64,000 nt of DNA. Source: Letharia columbiana (Eukaryota > Ascomycota > Lecanoromycetes > Lecanorales > Parmeliaceae). Positions 35,205 through 48,100 of this stretch are shown here, one piece after another. The stretch lies in assembly GCF_014066305.1 (NCBI RefSeq), contig NW_023501169.1, positions 40,119-104,118 of the forward strand, read 5' to 3'. Position 1 is the stretch's first letter, and every line of letters starts with the position of its first letter. The notes beneath the pieces are model-generated. The model searched no databases and was not told where the DNA came from. It saw only the letters and a program-made list of their open reading frames with translations. The translations under genes were made by a program, and so were the position numbers.

Positions 35205-36503
35205 ATGCTTGTTGGTTTATGTGGAGGTAAGTCATCACTTTACACGTATTCCCTTGCGTGAGAGGCTCATAACATGCTATAGGGATCTGCGCGGGGAAGA
35301 ACTCAGTTGCCGAATATCTGACAGAAAATGTTGGGTTTGTAAGGCTGCATCTGGCTCTACAACCATCTCCACTACTGGAAGTCGAGCAACACGATGCCAA
35401 AGAGAACTCTTTTGCCTGTGTGCAATCTCTATTGGATTTCGTTACAAAACAATGGCAGCAACGCTGGGTAATGACGGATGTGTGGGATGAAAACATATTA
35501 GAGAACCTCTTAAGGCGGCCATCTTTCATTCTCGTTAGTGTGGATGCCCCCGTGAGCATGCGGTGGAAACGTCTCAAGAATCGGTGAATTTGGCAAAGAC
35601 CAATAGCCCCAGACCTAGGAGACTGACAATCAAGATGTGAACAGCAAAACATGGCCTCGCCAACCCTGGAAGAATTCGTATTTCGCAATGATGACCATTT
35701 GTACAATTCGAAGATCGGTCTGGCTTGCCTCATTGATCGCGCAGAAGTTCGCCTAGTAAACCAGACGCAGTCCATTGATACTTTACATGAGACCTTACGG
35801 GATCTAGACTTAGCGAATGAGCAACGCCTACGACCAAATTGGGATCAGTACTTCATGCAACTAGCGTCCCTTGCTGCGCAAAGGAGTAATTGCATGAAAC
35901 GGCGAGTAGGATGTGTCCTTGTCCGCGAAAAAAGAGTGATTAGTACAGGCTACAATGGTACGCCTAGAAATCTGAAAAATTGTAACGAAGGCGGCTGTTA
36001 GTGTCCCCGAGAAAGCGTGGAAGATGTATCGCTGAACTTGCCAGGTGCACGATGCAATGCTGGACATAAAGCTGGTGTCAGTCTCTCAACGTGCAGGTGC
36101 ATTCACGCGGAAGAGAATGCGCTACTTGAAGCAGGTCGAGAACGGATCAGAGAAGGCTCTATTCTCTATTGCAATACGTAGGTCCCGCGGCAAGCCTCTT
36201 GATCTGTGTGAGCTAACGCTTTGCGTGTAGCTGTCCTTGCTTGACTTGCAGCATCAAAATCACTCAGGTTGGGATATCCGAAGTTGTCTACTCACAAGGT
36301 TATGGCATGGACAATGAAGTTAGCACATCCCTTCGCACATCAGGTAACCACAGTCCTAATCAAAATGAGCAGACAGCGGCTGTATTTGTCGAGGGCGGTG
36401 TCAAGCTACGCCAATTTTCTCCAGTAAAGCTTGTTCTCGCATTAATCCTTTTGACCTGCTAACTGGATTGCAGCCTCGCAAAGGGTTAGTCCATCTCGCA
36501 TAG
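35205..36503 (+). CDS. DCD1: Deoxycytidylate (dCMP) deaminase with N-terminal P-loop-like domain
   Basis: DCD1 converts dCMP to dUMP for thymidylate synthesis. Seven exons are inferred: 35205-35226, 35283-35583, 35635-35996, 36045-36177, 36231-36318, 36373-36423 and 36474-36503 (introns 48-56 nt), giving 328 residues. The first 150 residues form the nucleotide-kinase-like domain found in fungal DCD1 (MLVGLCGGICAGKNSVAEYL with a P-loop-like GxxxxGKxS, then SFILVSVDAPVSMRWKRLKN). The deaminase domain follows: TLEEFVFRNDDHLY, WDQYFMQLASLAAQRSNCMK, RRVGCVLVREKRVISTGYNG and TPRNLKNCNEGGCARCN. The zinc site is HAEENALLEAG and PCLTC, and the end is VFVEGGVKLRQFSPPRKGL. All six introns restore the family frame; for exon 3 the acceptor at 35634 was chosen because the later AG breaks the frame. 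Confidence 0.92.
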
Positions 36504-36625
36504 ACGTGGCAGAAAATGTGCTGGATGGGCGTGGACTGCGCTGAATTCTGGTCTGGTCTCCGCCTTCGTGACGTCGAGGGTAAGCTACAACAAACGGAGC
36601 AAAGAGGAATTCCATCTCACTTTTC

Positions 36626-36817
36626 TTAGCATCCGTCATATGGCAGATAATTCGACTTATCGTAATAGCTCTGCCACCCCCAGAAAGCGACGCCAAAAGC
36701 AATGCAGACCTGGCTCCAATATGTGGTTTCACCACATACACCCTCATGAGCGCGTCTGCCCAAGATCGGGGTTCGGATGTTGCGTCTCCGGGTTGATCTA
36801 CGCTCTTGATAAGAGGA
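36626..36817 (-). CDS. Possible small membrane protein, 3' exon only (hypothetical)
   Basis: A minus-strand frame of 63 codons ends at 36626 and can begin at a TATAG acceptor before 36817. It reads protein-like: a basic, Arg-rich part (RRSTRRRNIRTPILGRR), then TTYWSQVCIAFGVAFWGWQS followed by YYDKSNYLPYDG, resembling a single membrane-spanning mitochondrial polypeptide. I could not place the upstream exon or the start codon and do not recognise the family. It is convergent with DCD1, 122 bp from its stop. A chance open frame remains possible. Confidence 0.3.
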   Translation of the reverse strand, partial: SSYQERRSTRRRNIRTPILGRRAHEGVCGETTYWSQVCIAFGVAFWGWQSYYDKSNYLPYDGC

Positions 36818-37165
36818 CTATACTCTTACGGCTTTCAGTGCCTGTATCTGCCCAGACTGACTTCTCGAAAACTTAGCCAATCCACGCGTTGAGGTTGCAG
36901 ACCAGAGTCTCTGTTTTGGGCTACAAACTTCATAACCCATTGACGAGGCGTAATGGAGTAAGCTCCTGTGGTAAATAGGGAAATATAAGCGCTCCGTTTA
37001 GCGGTAGCTGGACTTTCTGCGTTTCCAGGAGAGCCTTTCCATAGATGACTTCGTCTTTGTGGAGCTTGGGCGTATGAGTATTCCGTGGCATGAACTTCAA
37101 ATCTGAGTACCTAGACGAATTTGCCGCGCTTCCCGGAAGACTGCCGCCAAACTTACTATCCCAGG

Positions 37166-37360
37166 TATCCCTTTCCTTGTGGCCGGGACGTACACGCTAG
37201 TAGGGGTCAAATGTAGGGGTATGGATTGGTCAGATCGACGTTGCCGCGCTCATGAGTAAGCAAAGTCTTAAGCCGCAGTGAACCGCGATCATTGGACAAA
37301 TGATAATCCCTACATTTGACCCCTGCTAGCGTGTACGTCCCGGCCACAAGGAAAGGGATA
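37166..37360. mobile_element. Intact 195-bp MITE upstream of HIS7
   Basis: The ends are TATCCCTTTCCTTGTGGCCG and its exact reverse complement. The TIR extends about 55 bp (through GGACGTACACGCTAG, one mismatch, and GGGGTCAAATGTAGGG). TA is present at both outer edges. The interior of about 90 bp is non-coding. Unlike the AT-rich blocks it shows no CA/TG loss. Its TIR differs from those of the elements at 17000 and 44335, so it is a separate family. The right end lies 137 bp before the HIS7 start codon. Confidence 0.88.
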
Positions 37361-37497
37361 AAGTATCCACCTTAGTGTACTTGAAGATGTCGATATTTTC
37401 TAAGAAAGTGCAAAGATAACTCATAAGATCTGTTCTTAATTTCGTTGCGATTAGTCTATACGTTCTTGAATAGGTCATCAAGTGAGCATGATAAATT

Positions 37498-39286
37498 ATG
37501 TCTACCGTACATCTCCTAGATTACGTTGCTGGCAATGTGCGCTCTCTAGCGAATGCGATCGAAAAACTGGGTTTTCAGATAGAATGGATCAAAGAACCTA
37601 AAGATATTGAAAAGGCCGAGGTTCGTGGACAGCATTCAAACCGATAACGGGAAGAACGCTGAGATAAGGATCAGCAGTGAAGTTGCTGATAACATGAAAA
37701 TAGTCACTAATATTACCGGGTGTGGGTCATTTTGGACATTGTCTCACTCAATTTTCCCGCAGTGGCTATCTCGAACCCATTCGTAAGCACATCGAGTCGG
37801 GAAAAAATTTCATGGGAATATGTGTCGGTCTTCAAGCATTGTTCGATGGATCTGCGGAGAACCCGAACGTTCCAGGTCTTGGCATCGTCCCAGGAAGCCT
37901 GACCAAGTTTGATAATGTGGACAAAAGTGTCCCGCACATTGGTTGGAACTCGGCCAGAGTGTCTGAGAACGGTGCCTCGCAGCATGAAAGCTTTTATGGG
38001 CTACGAGATAGCAGCAAGTACTACTACGTCCACTCGTACGCAGTTCCGTACCGGCTAGGACTACTTGAGCACAATGGTTGGACCGTTGCAATTGCAAAGT
38101 ACGGCGAGGAGCAGTTTGTAGGCGCCATCGGCCGAGGTAATGTCTTCGCAACCCAGTTTCATCCGGAAAAGAGTGGGGTTGCTGGCTTGAGGGTCCTCAA
38201 AGCCTTCCTTGAAGGCAAAAGGTGGGAGTCTTTAGGAGGAGTATCACAGAACGACACCAGTCAAGGCCTCACCCGCAGAGTCATTGCGTGCCTTGATGTA
38301 CGCACGAATGACCAAGGTGACCTGGTGGTTACGAAGGGAGATCAGTATGACGTCCGGGAAAAAGGCAGTGCTGTGAGCGGAGGGCAAGTCCGAAATCTGG
38401 GTAAACCGGTAGACATGGCCCGAAGATACTACGAGCAAGGCTCTGACGAGATAACCTTTCTCAATATCACGTCTTTCCGCAATTGTCCCTTAGCAGACTT
38501 GCCTATGCTCGAAATATTGCGGCGAACGTCAGAGAACGTCTTCGTACCATTGACGATAGGCGGAGGGATCAGGGACACAGTTGATATCGACGGTACGAAA
38601 GTATCAGCTCTCGAAGTCGCCACGCTGTACTTCAAGTCTGGTGCTGACAAGGTCAGCATTGGATCCGATGCTGTTGTGGCTGCTGAGGAGTACTTTGAGA
38701 ACGGGAAACGCCTATCTAGGACAACGGCAATTGAGACAATCTCTGCTGCATATGGAAACCAAGCGGTTGTGGTCAGCGTCGATCCCAAGCGGGTCTACAC
38801 GAAGTCGCCTAATGAGACGGGTCACCACGCAATCAAAACGCAATATCCTGGCCCTTCAGGTGAGGAATATTGCTGGTACCAGTGCACCATCAAAGGTGGG
38901 CGCGAAGGACGAGATATTGACGTCCATCAATTGGTCATAGCAGTTGAGGCTATGGGCGCCGGCGAAATTCTACTCAATTGTATAGACAAGGACGGCAGCA
39001 GCAGCGGGTTCGATCTGGAGTTGATTAACGATGTGAAAAGCTCGGTCAAGATTCCGGTCATATCATCGAGTGGTGCCGGCAGTCCCGCACATTTTGAACA
39101 AGTCTTTGAGCTAACATCGACAGATGCTGCTTTGGGAGCTGGCATGGTATGTCTTTACACTAATCTGTCATCGCTACTTGCTAAAGCCCTCAATAGTTCC
39201 ACCGTGCCGAGTATACAGTGAAGGAAGTCAAAGATTACTTGGCGGAGAAGGGCTTCTTGGTGAGACGATTTGAAGACCGAATGTGA
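37498..39286 (+). CDS. HIS7: Imidazole glycerol phosphate synthase (HisH-HisF fusion)
   Basis: This bifunctional enzyme makes imidazole glycerol phosphate and AICAR from PRFAR and glutamine, the fifth and sixth steps of histidine synthesis. Three exons are inferred: 37498-37620, 37704-39146 and 39197-39286 (introns 83 and 50 nt), giving 551 residues, matching the family. The glutaminase half has [26 protein letters not shown], the nucleophile in [15 protein letters not shown] (about Cys81), [16 protein letters not shown] and the His/Glu pair in [10 protein letters not shown]. The cyclase half has [84 protein letters not shown] and [12 protein letters not shown]. The end is [20 protein letters not shown]. 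All catalytic signatures look intact. Cytosolic. Confidence 0.95.
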
Positions 39287-39640
39287 ACGGTCATTAAATA
39301 TCCAAGCACGGGAAACAAATATATCGGATTTTTTCAGACAACTAGATAGACTCAAGAAAGCTACAAGTAACATACAGTCTCGCCACCAATTCAGGTTGAG
39401 CAACAATGTAAGCCGGAAATCCCGCATTGCAAAGCCTTCATTCTCGAACATCGATCCATCAACACATTAAAAAGCTATAACTAAGACAGCTCAAGCTGTA
39501 CTCGTGTTGAAAACACCAAAGATTCAAGCACTAACTGGTGCTAGAGGTGTTTAATTGCCCAGTCCCTCAGACGTGCCAAGGATCGCTAAGCCCTTTCAGC
39601 TTAGTGGCCCTCACCAAGCCCCTTTAGATCACCTTAGCGG
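39287..39640. other. Intergenic region between HIS7 and RIP block B
   Basis: This 354-bp region contains no gene. From about 39560 it has short GC-rich inverted pieces (AAGCCCTTTCAGCTTAG; CTTAGCGGAGGGC), possibly the edge of an element. Composition becomes AT-rich from about 39640. Confidence 0.4.
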
Positions 39641-39684
39641 AGGGCTATGAATTACGATAATCGTATCTATACTAAATTAGTGAA

Positions 39685-40400
39685 AATTATCGCCTTTTGG
39701 CGGTTACTTAGTAATGTACCGTGATACTAAAAAATTTTAAGTACGTTATATATTTTTAATAGTGCTTTTCGTAGAACGATAGTAGATTAATTTCTCTAAA
39801 AAAGCGTATTAATTTTTAATACGATAAATCTAGAAATCTAATATATTACGATAGTAATTATAAATTAATAGAATAACGATATTTATATAAATATCTTAGT
39901 AATAATAGATTTACGTAAATTATCTTATATAATTAAATAAATCAAATTTTAACTTAAGTAAATTTAGTCGAGTAATAAAAATTTATAATATAAGATAGTA
40001 TCGTAGTTCGAATCAACGTAAGTATTTCTTATTGAAATTAATTTATTTTAAAAATATCTTACTCTTCTTAACTACTATTATAGGATTCTTAATTTTTTTA
40101 TTCTTTTCGAAATAGTTTTTAATTTTATAATGGTTTCTAGATTTTAGAATAGTATCGTAACGGTATCGTAACGATTTTAATATATAAAACGTATTAAAAA
40201 TATTATAGTTATTTTAACTCGATACGATTTTTTATTAATACGTACTAAGATATATAACCGTTAATTATTTAATTCGTTTTTTATTCTTTATCGTTTAAAG
40301 GCGGAGATAGTCTACTAATACGTCTTAATAAAATAATCGTATATTTATCGTATATATATAGTAAAAGAAGATCGCTATTACTCGCTAAGATAGTATTCTA
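39685..40400. repeat. Left arm of a 12.9-kb inverted repeat pair (family Y)
   Basis: From about AATTATCGCCTTTTGGCGGT to CTATTACTCGCTAAGATAG this matches the reverse complement of 51257-52600, allowing transitions and the insertion at 51881-52507. Shared landmarks are ACGTTATATATTTTTRATAG, TATTTATATAAATATC, TTAATTCGTTTTTTATTCTT and TCGTATATATATAGTAAAAG. Confidence 0.75.
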
Positions 40401-40603
40401 ACTTCGCACTTAAAAAACTCACGCTTTTTAAAAATCTAATTTTAAAAATAATTAATTTAGAAAATTTTCTTATAAGAGTAATTTATCTAAGTAATAAAAG
40501 TAGATAATAAAGATTAATTATAACTATAATAGAGCTTATAAATTAATATATTATTAAATTTTATTAAATCTAAATTTTACGCTAGTTAAAATATTATAGA
40601 TAA

Positions 40604-41210
40604 CGAGTAAAGATCTATAAATTAAATTCATAACCATTTTTTTTTATTAGAGCTGTCGAGTAAATTTTAATAAGCGATATCTAAATTCCTTGCCTTTAAA
40701 TATCTATAAGACTAAATTTAGTAATTCTTTTTTTATCTGAAAGCCCATATTACGTTCTATAATTTAAAAAAAAAAACCTAAAATTTTAATAGAAAATAAA
40801 AAAGTTATTCTAAAATCAAATAATGTACACCTGTTTTTTAATCAGGGCTGTCGAGCGAACTTTAATAAGCGATATTTGAATTCCTTGCGCTTTAATAATT
40901 ATAAGACTAAATTTAAAAATTTCTTTTTTATCTAAAAGCTTATATTTCGTTTTATAATTAAAAAAAAATCTTAAAATTTTAATAGAAAATAAAAAAGTTA
41001 TTCTATATGTTAATAATATATATCTATTTTTTAATAAGAAAGGCGCGGGAGAGCGAGATTTTGATAATTGCGGACGCTAATTTATTTATCCGCGATAAGT
41101 TAGCCGATCTAATTAAAAAGCGTAGAGAATTTAAATTTATAATTAACTATATATATAAATTTAAGATTTTTAAGCTTAGCTCTATCTTATTCTATTATAT
41201 ATACTAATAA
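40604..41210 (+). repeat. Family R repeat, full-length copy
   Basis: It starts GAGTAAAGATCTATAAATTA and ends at TAGCTCTATCTTATTC. Both internal halves are present, with GTTATTCTAAAATCAAATAA marking the junction. CA/TG loss is only partial here (for example TGTACACCTG and AATCAGGGCTG survive). Confidence 0.8.
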
Positions 41211-42189
41211 ATCGAGATTCGACTATATTTTAAAGATATATTAAGAATTTTAATCGTAACTTTTTAAAAACGTATTAAAATCTCTATCGTCTAAAGGCGA
41301 AGATAACGTACTAATACGATTTTTTAAGAAACCGTTCTAGAACTATAAATCCACCGTTAAACAAAGTCATAGCAATCCGCTAAGGTATTCGCTAAGGTAA
41401 ATAGATTGTATTATTCGTATATATTTAAAAGTATTTAATATCTAATAATATTCGATTTAAAATTCGATAAGTTCGATATAATATTAAAATATCTATCTTT
41501 TATTAAAATTCTATAATAACTCGATATAATTATAAAGAATAATATTAAACTTTTATTACTAGTAATATTAATATATCTAAGAATCTAATTTAATCTTTTT
41601 TAGATCTTATTAATCTATTAATTTATAAAAAAACCGTCGCTATCTCTTCTTCTACTATATCTTCTTTTATTATCTCTTCTTCTACTATATTTTCTTTTAT
41701 TATTTCTTCTTCTATTATATCTTCTTTAACTATCTTCTTATCTCTTTCGCCTTTTTTATCTCTTCTATCTCTTTTATCTCTTTTACTTCGCTATTATTAC
41801 TATAATAAAGTCTTTAATAAAGTCTATAATAAAGCTTATATTTAAACTTATCTATTAGCGAAGCTAGTAACTAGTTATAAATAAGTAAACTATTCTTTAT
41901 AATATTCTATTATATTATAGAGTCTCGATATAATATAACGTTTTATTTAAATAGATATATAGTAAAATTAAAAATAATACTTATATTTTAATATTACGTC
42001 GAACTTATCGAATTTTAAATCGAATATTATTAGATATTAAATACTTTCGAATATATACGAATAACTCTAAAGCCTCTTCGATAATTATATATTTTTAAAA
42101 TATGCTAATATATATTATCTTATCTCTTAATAAATAAAATGTAAGTTTAAAATAGTACTAGTAGATAGTTGAAAATATATAAAATATAA

Positions 42190-45100
42190 GTATAATTATA
42201 AGAATAAAAGTACTCGAAGCGAATTAATAGACTCGCTTATATCGCTTATTAGACTATAAGCTACGTAGTTAAAGCGAGTATCTAATATACTTAATAAAGT
42301 CTTAAATACTTATAAATTCTCTCTTTTTTTTTTTTTTAGTTATTAGTTAATTTAGTAATTAATCTATTTATTCTATTAATTATATATCTAAATCTTATAA
42401 TTATATAATTACTACGTAGTTTTATTAAAAGAGATCTTATTATTTTATAATTCTAATAACTTTATTTATATAAAGCTATCTAATTTAGCTATAATAAGTA
42501 ACTCGCGAGTTAATTCTATTAATTTACGAAGTAGAAATATTTTATTATAATCTATTAACGACGTTTTTAATCTAATAGATAACTCTTATTAAAATATATC
42601 TACTATATAATTAAGTAATTATAATATTAATTCTAATATTAATAGAAATTCTAATAATACTATTAGCGGAAATAATAATCGCTAAAGCGTTATATCTAAT
42701 AACCCTTTATTTATAAGTAAAGATTTTTATCTTATAAGCTTAATTTAAGTTTAACGCTATTAATTTCTAAAGTTTAATATTAAGAAGTAACTAGTTATTA
42801 AAAAACTTAAGCTAATTAAAATATAAAATATATAAAAATATTATTATAAGTATAATAATAATTATTATTATAATTTAAGTTATAAGAAGATAAGTATTAT
42901 TAAGATACTTAATACGTAATATCTTAATAACTATAACTCGATAGTTATATTTCTTTAAGACTATAATAATTTTATCGCTTTAATATTTTATATCGATTTT
43001 TATATAAACGAAGAAAAGACTCGCTAATCTTCTACTCTCTTAGTAAATATTAAAAAATAGATTTAAAGAAATATTAGAAATACGCTATTACGCGATATTA
43101 AGAAATTTATCTAAACGAAATATTAAGAATAATATTTAAATTAAGTTTATAATTTAGTTATTAAGTTTTATAATATAAATTATTAATTAATTAAAGTAAT
43201 AATAAGAAATATATAATTAATAACTAGCTTTAATAATTATCTTATTATACTTTAATCGTAATAAGATTATTATATAATCGATCTAGAATATATAAAAGAT
43301 CTACGAGATAGAGTAATAAAGAAAATTTCTTTAAAAGCTATAAAGAAGGCTATTTAATCTATTATTTATATTATATTATTATTATAATATTAGAATATAA
43401 AATAAAAATTATAAAAAATAAAAGAGCTCTCTACTCTAAATAAGACTTACTTTAATAATAAGATAAATAATTAGAGAAGTAGTAATTAATAGTATATAAA
43501 GTTTAAAAGATAATATATAAAGAATTAATAAGATTAAAAGAAAAGTTTATTCTCTTTAATATTATAAGAATAAAAGTTTACGCGAATTAAACTCGAAGAT
43601 AGCGACTCTTATATTAAATCTAAGATATCTCTTATTAAAATATAATATTATAATTATAAATAGCTAAAATATTATAAGAATTCTTTTAAATATTTAAATT
43701 ATATTATAAATAATAAAATATATAATTATAAATTAAGTAAGAGAAAAGATAAAGTCTAATACTTATTATTATAGTATTAAATATATTACTAATTAAGCGA
43801 TAATCTCGCTCTCTATTATTAAGAGATAAAATTATTATATCGAGTAGAAAGTATAAGATAATTACTTTCGTAAATATTAATAATAAGAAAATCTTTATAT
43901 TATAATCTTTTATTAAAAAAATATAAATTTCTAAATTTAAATATACGTTAATAATAATATATATTATTAATAATTATTAAATACTCTTATATAGAAAGTA
44001 TAATTTAATCTTTGTAATGACTTAGTAAATAGTTATAAATAGATAGAAAGATAAGTTTAATACTTATTATTATGTATTAAATATTTTATTAGTGTATTGT
44101 CTATTATTAGAGATAAATTATTATATCGAGTAGAAAGTATAAGATAATTACTCTAGTAAATATTAATAATAAAATTTTATAATATTTTATTAAAAAAATA
44201 TAAATTTCTAAATTTAAATATACGTTAATAATAATATTTATTATTAATAATTATTAAATACTCTTATATAGGTTATTTATCTTTAATCTTATAAATAGTT
44301 AAGGAAAAAGATAAAAGTAAATCTTAAAGGCGTACAGAGGTCTGCATCGAAAGTCCTGTACTCGCTAAGACTCTTGCGCTTAGACTTCGGATAACGCCTT
44401 ATCTAAAGGGCTACCTGGATAATACGTCTAAAGTTCTTCGGAATCGCACCTAGCCCTAGCCAGGTTTCGGGGCTTAATACCTCTATCAAGCCAAAAGAAG
44501 TACCTAAAGTCTCATCCATACGCTATGAAAATATATTTCTAGGCTTCCCTCTATAGGGCCGCTTTTCGAAAGTAGAGTTAGGGCTGCACTAGCGCGGGTA
44601 TAGAACTTTCGATACAGACCTCTATATATTATAAATATATAAGAATATAATCTTATTCTTAGTTTCTCTTAAATCTATAATATTAATTTAAATATTTATT
44701 AATAGAAGTAATTCTAGATCTATCGTAATTTTTTTATAAGTAATAAGATATAAGTAGATATCGTAATAGTAAATATAAAATAGTTTATATTATTAACTAA
44801 TATAGTAATTATATATAATCTAGAATAAGTATTTATTACTTTTTTATATTAGATTTTATTTAAAAGTAATAAGAATAATTATAATAAAGTTATATAATAT
44901 AATATTATATAGCTAAATAACTTTAATATATCTAAATAACTTAAAAATCTATTAAAAGTCTTTTTAGAAGAGTTATCTAATAATCTTAATACGTATAATT
45001 AAATTAAGTATTTTATTAATCTACTATTTAGAAAATTATTTAAAAATAATTTAATTTATAATATATTATATAATAAACTCGTAGCGATTAGAGATTATTT

Positions 45101-48100
45101 AGATATTATATTTAAGAGAAAGTAAATTTAACTCTTAATTAGTTAAATTAACTCGCTAATATTATTTATTAAGAAATTAAATAGCTCGCTATAATTATAT
45201 ATTAATTATTAAAAGTTTAATAAGATAATTATTAAGAATAATTACTTATTATCGCTACTTTTAAAAATATTAAAAAGATTTATATATATAAAATACTTTA
45301 TTAAAATTAATATTTATAATATATATTATTAAATATAAGTATAAAAGAGAGATAAGTAGAAAATTATTTTTCGAACTTATTATAACTAGTTCGAGTATTA
45401 AGTAATATCTTTTAATCTTATAAATATTCTTATAATCTTCTAAATCTATATAAATAAAGTATTTAAATTATATATTAATATCTTTTATATAATATACTTA
45501 GATAATATATTAATCTATTCGAAAATAGAAGAATTATATTAAGAGTATATATATAAAGTACTACGCGTATTATTAAAGTATCGACTTTATATAAAGTTAT
45601 TAAAATATACTTTTAATTATAATAAGATTATTTTTTTAAGATTCTTAATAAACTAGCGTAATATTTAAATAGAGTTATTATATATTAAGGCTATTACTAA
45701 GTAGCTAGAATTAAAATCTATTAAAAATATTCTAATCTTTTTAAAATTTATAGATTTTTATTAATAATTTATATAAGACTTTTTATAAATAGCTATATTT
45801 TTAATATATTTAATTTAAAAAGCGAAGAAAGATAAAATTAAATTATTCTTTATATTTAATAAAAAAGTATATAAGACTTTTAAGATACTTAAGCGAGTAT
45901 TTATTATCGCACCTATACTAAAATATTATAATTAAGAAATATTACTTATTATAAAGATTAATACTTTTAATATAGATATAAATAATATATTTAATTAACT
46001 AAGCGAAGATAAATAATAATATCTTATTATATTTTTTAGCTATAAATTTAAAAACGTTAAGTCTTATTAAGATATATATAATAAAAAGCTTTATATAATT
46101 ATATTAAACTTTAAAAATTAAAAATATTATTTATAAAATAATAAATATTTTATTTATATAATCTTAGATTATAATAATTTATATTATTTTATAATAATAA
46201 AAGAGTTTAATATAAAGTAAATTCGCTAGATTAAGAAATTAGCTATATTTAACTTTATAATTAAATATTATAAAAAGAAATTTAACTTTATAAATATATT
46301 ATTAAGAAGATTTAATATTATTAAATTAAATAATAGCGAGAATAATAATAATAATTTCTTTTCTATCTTACGAAATAAGCTTTATAATTAAAAATATTAA
46401 TTTAATCTATAAAAATATAATAGTATATTTATTATAATTAAACTTATAGCGTTAACGAAGTAATTAAATATTATTATTATTATAGATATCTAAGTTATTA
46501 ATTTAAATAAGAGAGTATTTAATAGATAAATATATATTTTAGATATTATAATATTATTCTAACTTCTAATTTATTAGATTTTAAAATTAAAGAGATTTTA
46601 TTTAAAGCTATAAGAATTAATAATAATATAATTTCTTAAATTATAATATAAGAATATTTTTATTATAAATAAGAAGTAATATTAAAGATATACTATTAAA
46701 TAGAATAAGCTTTTAAAATAGAAAGTTAATAAGAATAGATTATTACGTTATAATCTCGTAATCTATATTTCTAATAATTCTATTATAAAAAAAGAGATTC
46801 TTTATATAAATTATAATAACTCTAATATTAAATACTTTATTTATAAGCGTATTAAGAAGAATATTAGATTTAAGTATTATTAAATAAATATAATAAATAA
46901 TATAATAAAGTATATTCGTATTTATTTTAATTATTAAAAAATATAAGTTTATTATTATAAGTTATATAGTAAGTTAATATCGATCTTACTAGATAATATA
47001 AATTTATTTTATATTATAATAATAAATTTTATTATAGACTTATTATCTACGAGAAATCTATATATTAATAAAACTTATAATACTATCTTAATCTTAATAA
47101 ATAAGCTAATTAAGTATATAACGTATATAATAATTATAAAAAATCTAAAAACTAATAATCTTATTAATATCTTATAATAAAAATTTATATTATTACGTAA
47201 TATAATACGTAACTTAATTTTAGATTAAGACTTTCTATTTATAAATAAGTTCTAGATAACGCTATATTAATATCTAAATACGAAATATAAACTTAATATT
47301 TTATTCTATTTTTAAATTAATAATTAAATTAAAAGATAAAATTAAGTTTTTAAATATTATTTATAATTATATTATAATTATAAATAAGATAATTAATTTA
47401 AGATATTATTAATAGCGATATTTATATATAATAATAATATATATATAAATATTAATAAGATTTTATAAGAGCTATTAATAGAATATATAGTAAATCTAAA
47501 AAATACTTTTAAGAGTAGAATCTTAAAAAGAAAAGTATCGCTTATTATAGAGCGAGTAAATTAATTATAAAAGATAAGATTATATTTAAAAGAATTATAA
47601 AAGTAAGTATTAAAGTAGTAAGTAAAGTATTATAATAAAAATTATAAGACTATAATCTTTAAAAAAGAAAATAAAGTATTATTATAAAGTTTAAATATAT
47701 ATATCTTATAATTAAAGAAAAAACTTAATTATAAATAATTTAGATTTTTTAAAGTATTAGAGAAAATAGATATATAGACTTATAAGCTAAATCTCTCTAT
47801 TAGATATAAAAAATTTATCTTATATTTTATATATTATTATTAAAGTTATAATACTTATATAATAATAATTTAAAGTTATAAATAATCTTAATTAATAAAG
47901 AAAAAGAATAGAAAATTAATAAGATATTAGATAAAAGAGTTTATAAGAGTAAGACTAAGTATCTTATTAACTAGAAAGACTTCTTATCTTATAAAACTTT
48001 ATAAAAACTAATAAAGTATTTTAAAAATATTAAAGATAGAATTAAAACTTTTAGTAAATAAAGAAATTATATAAACTAGTATCTAAAATAAAGTTAAAGA

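Noticed and set aside
36442..36747. Longer minus-strand frame overlapping the end of DCD1 (101 codons)
   Set aside because: It overlaps the last DCD1 exons and has no motif; another minus frame in the same place looks more protein-like.
41007..41207. Open frame of 66 codons at the end of a family R repeat
   Set aside because: It lies inside a non-coding repeat, is not open in the other copies, and is low complexity.
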